DNA from: an uncultured Parasphingopyxis sp. | GTDB lineage: Bacteria; Pseudomonadota; Alphaproteobacteria; Sphingomonadales; Sphingomonadaceae | Length of the DNA stretch: 9,818 bases | Direction: 5' to 3' | Assembly (NCBI GenBank): GCA_905479515.1 | Contig: CAJQMX010000197.1 | Location: 1 to 9,818, forward strand | Part shown: in pieces, positions 7,657 through 9,818 of the stretch | Layout of the letters: every line of letters starts with the position of its first letter | Position numbering within the stretch: position 1 is the first letter of the stretch | The notes under the pieces: model-generated | What the model saw: only the letters and a program-made list of their open reading frames with translations | Databases searched by the model: none | Told to the model about the DNA's origin: nothing | Position numbers and translations under genes: made by a program

Positions 7657-7666
7657 GAGAGGAAGG
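7657..7666 (+). promoter_or_regulatory. Ribosome binding site of glnA
   Basis: The purine run GAGAGGAAGG ends nine bases before the ATG at 7676. It is strong and typical for a highly expressed gene. Confidence 0.7.
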
Positions 7667-7675
7667 CAAAGTTTC

Positions 7676-9088
7676 ATGACGACCACCGCCAAAGACATTA
7701 TCAAACGCATCAAGGATGAAGAGATCGAGTGGATCGATCTGCGCTTCACCGATCCGCGCGGCAAATGGCAGCATTTGCAGATGTGCGCCGGAGTGATGGG
7801 GGAAGACGAATTCGAAGACGGGCTGATGTTTGATGGCTCGTCAATCGAAGGTTGGAAAGTCATCAACGAAAGCGACATGGTCCTGCGTCCGGATCTTGAA
7901 GCTGTGTATGCTGACCCCTTCTCCGCAACACCAATGCTCGCCGTATTCTGCGATATTGTAGAGCCCGGTGATGGCTCTCTCTATGCCCGCGACCCGCGTT
8001 CGACGGCAAAACGCGCCGAAGCGTTCCTGAAAACCACCGGGCTGGGTGACACTGTTTATGTTGGTCCGGAACCCGAATTCTTCATGTTCGACGATGTGCG
8101 TTTTGAAGACGGTTATGACCGCAGCTATTTCAAGATCGACGATATCGAGCTGCCGACCAATACCGGCCGCGAATATGAAATGGGCAATATGGGCCATCGC
8201 CCGCGCGCCAAGGGCGGCTATTTCCCGGTTCCTCCAGTCGACAGCACCATGGATGTGCGCGCCGAAATGGTATCGACGCTGCTCGAAATGGGCCTTCCCA
8301 TGGACAAGCATCACCATGAAGTTGCTGCAGCGCAGCATGAGCTAGGCCTGACCTTCGGCACGCTGACCCAGACCGCCGACCGTGTTCAGGTGTATAAATA
8401 TGTTGTGCAGATGGTTGCCCAGGCTTATGGCAAGACGGCCACCTTCATGCCGAAGCCGATCAAGGACGATAATGGCTCGGGCATGCACACCCATATGTCG
8501 ATCTGGGACGGCGACAAGCCAACCTTCGCCGGCAACGGATATGCTGGCCTAAGCGACAACTGCCTCTATTTCATCGGCGGTGTCGTCAAACACGCCAAGG
8601 CCCTGAACGCTTTCACCAACCCGACGACGAACAGCTACAAGCGCCTTGTTCCGGGTTTTGAAGCACCGGTGCTGCTCGCCTATTCGAGCCGCAACCGTTC
8701 GGCCTCCTGCCGGATTCCCTATGGCACAGGTGACAAGTCGAAGCGCGTTGAGTTCCGCTTCCCTGATCCATTGGCCAACCCGTATCTGTCCTTCTCCGCG
8801 CTACTCATGGCCGGGCTCGACGGTATCGAGAACCGGATCCATCCTGGCGAAGCCATGGACAAGAATCTGTACGATCTTCCGCCAGCAGAATTGGCCAACG
8901 TACCAACGGTTTGCGGATCGCTGCGCGAAGCCCTTGAGGCGCTTGAAGAGGATTATGAGTTCCTGCTCAAAGGCGATGTCTTCTACAAAGACCAGATCGA
9001 AGCCTATGCCGCGCTTAAATGGGAAGAAAATGCCCGCTGGGAAACAACCCCCAGCCCGGTCGAGTATGACTTGTATTACTCTGCCTGA
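7676..9088 (+). CDS. glnA: Glutamine synthetase, type I (GSI-beta)
   Basis: The product is 470 aa, the usual length of the dodecameric bacterial enzyme. It joins ammonium to glutamate using ATP, the main entry of nitrogen under limitation. The N-terminal beta-grasp domain holds MFDGSSI at 51-57, whose aspartate (D53) contributes to the active site across the subunit interface. Metal ligands are in GPEPEFF (E132, E134). The ATP and glutamate region PIKDDNGSGMHTHMS spans 261-275, and the catalytic loop NPTTNSYKRLVPG runs from 315. RNRSASCRIP (339-348) holds the phosphate-binding arginines. The adenylylation tyrosine is Y399 in KNLYDLP, equivalent to E. coli Y397 (mature numbering), so the enzyme should be regulated by GlnE under P-II control. 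It lies directly downstream of glnB and ends at a strong terminator. It may be transcribed both with glnB and from its own spacer promoter. Confidence 0.98.
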   Translation: MTTTAKDIIKRIKDEEIEWIDLRFTDPRGKWQHLQMCAGVMGEDEFEDGLMFDGSSIEGWKVINESDMVLRPDLEAVYADPFSATPMLAVFCDIVEPGDGSLYARDPRSTAKRAEAFLKTTGLGDTVYVGPEPEFFMFDDVRFEDGYDRSYFKIDDIELPTNTGREYEMGNMGHRPRAKGGYFPVPPVDSTMDVRAEMVSTLLEMGLPMDKHHHEVAAAQHELGLTFGTLTQTADRVQVYKYVVQMVAQAYGKTATFMPKPIKDDNGSGMHTHMSIWDGDKPTFAGNGYAGLSDNCLYFIGGVVKHAKALNAFTNPTTNSYKRLVPGFEAPVLLAYSSRNRSASCRIPYGTGDKSKRVEFRFPDPLANPYLSFSALLMAGLDGIENRIHPGEAMDKNLYDLPPAELANVPTVCGSLREALEALEEDYEFLLKGDVFYKDQIEAYAALKWEENARWETTPSPVEYDLYYSA

Positions 9089-9110
9089 TTGCCGCTACGG
9101 AATCATGGAC

Positions 9111-9145
9111 AAGGGCTCGGTGGAAACACCGGGCCCTTTTTCTTT
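9111..9145 (+). terminator. glnA: Intrinsic terminator of glnA
   Basis: A 12-bp stem with one T-G wobble, AAGGGCTCGGTG (9111-9122) with CACCGGGCCCTT (9127-9138), is closed by a GAAA tetraloop (9123-9126). The T-run starts in the stem (9137-9141) and continues as CTTT. It lies 22 bases after the glnA stop. Confidence 0.9.
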
Positions 9146-9202
9146 ACGCCCAGATCATGGTCCCAGCTGGCATTCAAAAACGCCGGGTCGCCGCCTAGCG
9201 CG

Positions 9203-9231
9203 TTGAACAGACGCGCGTCCTGCCCTATCTT
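9203..9231 (+). promoter_or_regulatory. Possible promoter of the aldehyde dehydrogenase gene
   Basis: TTGAAC (9203-9208) and TATCTT (9226-9231) are separated by exactly 17 bases, with four of six consensus matches each. They sit 48 bases before the start codon and after the glnA terminator, where a promoter is needed. This is a candidate from pattern only. Confidence 0.4.
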
Positions 9232-9279
9232 GGTTGCAAACAAGAACCGATTATCCACGAATCACAGGAGCGGAATGCC

Positions 9280-9818
9280 ATGCACAGCTATTTGAAGCAG
9301 TATATCAACGGCCAATGGGTCGATAGTGAAGGCGGCACCCGCCATGAAGTGATCAACCCGGCGACCGAAGAGCCGTGCACGGAGATCATGCTCGGCAGCC
9401 AGACCGACACCGACAATGCCGTTGCAGCCGCCCGCGCAGCTTTTGAAAGCTTCTCCCAGACCAGTGTCGACGAGCGTATCGAGCTGCTGAACCGGATTGG
9501 CGAAGAATATAAAAAACGCATCCCCGATCTGGCAGCGATGATGGCCGATGAAATGGGTTGCCCGATTGCCATCGGCAATGCCGCACAGGGCCCTGCTGGT
9601 CTCGGTCATATCCTGAAGGCCGCTGAAGTTCTGAAAGACTTTGAATGGGAAGAGCAGCTCGGCGCGGCACGCGTCGTGCATGAGCCCATTGGCGTCGTTG
9701 CCATGATCACGCCGTGGAACTGGCCGATGAACCAGATCACCGCAAAAGTTGCCCCTGCCCTTGCAGCGGGCAATACGATGGTTCTCAAGCCGTCCGAAGA
9801 AACCCCGGGCACCGGCGC
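9280..9818 (+). CDS. Aldehyde dehydrogenase family protein, N-terminal part (partial)
   Basis: An open frame of 179 codons begins at ATG 9280 and runs off the window edge; family members are usually about 470-500 aa. A CAGGAG ribosome site (9265-9270) lies nine bases upstream. The opening YINGQWVDS and VINPATEE are the usual N-terminus of NAD(P)-dependent aldehyde dehydrogenases. The conserved block from EPIGVVAMITPWNWP (135-149) carries the oxyanion asparagine N147. KPSEETP (170-176) carries the lysine that contacts the cofactor adenosine ribose. The catalytic cysteine and glutamate lie beyond the window. The enzyme oxidises an aldehyde to its acid in the cytoplasm; the substrate is unknown. 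It is separated from glnA by a terminator and has its own candidate promoter, so it belongs to a different transcription unit. It could process aldehydes made by the PQQ dehydrogenase upstream, but this is speculation. Confidence 0.95.
   Translation, partial: MHSYLKQYINGQWVDSEGGTRHEVINPATEEPCTEIMLGSQTDTDNAVAAARAAFESFSQTSVDERIELLNRIGEEYKKRIPDLAAMMADEMGCPIAIGNAAQGPAGLGHILKAAEVLKDFEWEEQLGAARVVHEPIGVVAMITPWNWPMNQITAKVAPALAAGNTMVLKPSEETPGTG

Noticed and set aside
9089..9295. Small open frame directly after glnA
   Set aside because: It spans the glnA terminator and the aldehyde dehydrogenase promoter and ribosome site, and its product has no recognisable features.

Overview
The window looks like ordinary chromosomal sequence from an alphaproteobacterium, most likely of the order Sphingomonadales. 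The evidence is the fairly GC-rich coding sequence, the glnB-glnA pair with an AT-rich spacer, the wording of the standalone molybdopterin-binding-domain protein, and a TonB-dependent receptor beside a PQQ-dependent alcohol dehydrogenase. The placement is inferred from protein character only; no 16S or marker search was possible.

Layout. Bases 1-125 hold the tail of a membrane transporter (probably MFS) on +. It converges on, and overlaps by a few bases, a minus-strand CinA-N-type (COG1058) protein at 122-880. A 459-bp gene-free stretch (881-1339) with a T-rich tract and two small hairpins leads into a large TonB-dependent receptor (1340-3820), closed by a strong intrinsic terminator (3849-3883). 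Next comes type I methionine aminopeptidase, map (3984-4811). It is followed by a lipoprotein-type PQQ-dependent alcohol dehydrogenase with a fused C-terminal cytochrome c domain (4915-7098). The nitrogen-control pair glnB (7242-7580) and glnA (7676-9088) follows, closed by a GAAA-tetraloop terminator (9111-9145). The window ends inside an aldehyde dehydrogenase gene (9280 onward).

How the genes relate. glnB and glnA form a functional unit: the P-II signal protein reports nitrogen and energy status, and it controls glutamine synthetase through adenylylation and transcription. The PQQ dehydrogenase and the aldehyde dehydrogenase could act one after the other (alcohol to aldehyde in the periplasm, aldehyde to acid in the cytoplasm), but they are separated by glnBA and a terminator, so this is only a suggestion. 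The TonB receptor supplies an unknown ligand.

No clear new multi-gene system, mobile element, CRISPR array, tRNA or rRNA was found. The points most worth a second look are regulatory: an 11-bp perfect inverted repeat upstream of glnB, a 12-bp imperfect direct repeat in the glnB-glnA spacer, and a 7-bp inverted repeat before map. Two protein details also stand out: an acidic DxNxDxD calcium-site-like loop in the TonB receptor, and the calcium-type rather than lanthanide-type active site of the PQQ enzyme.
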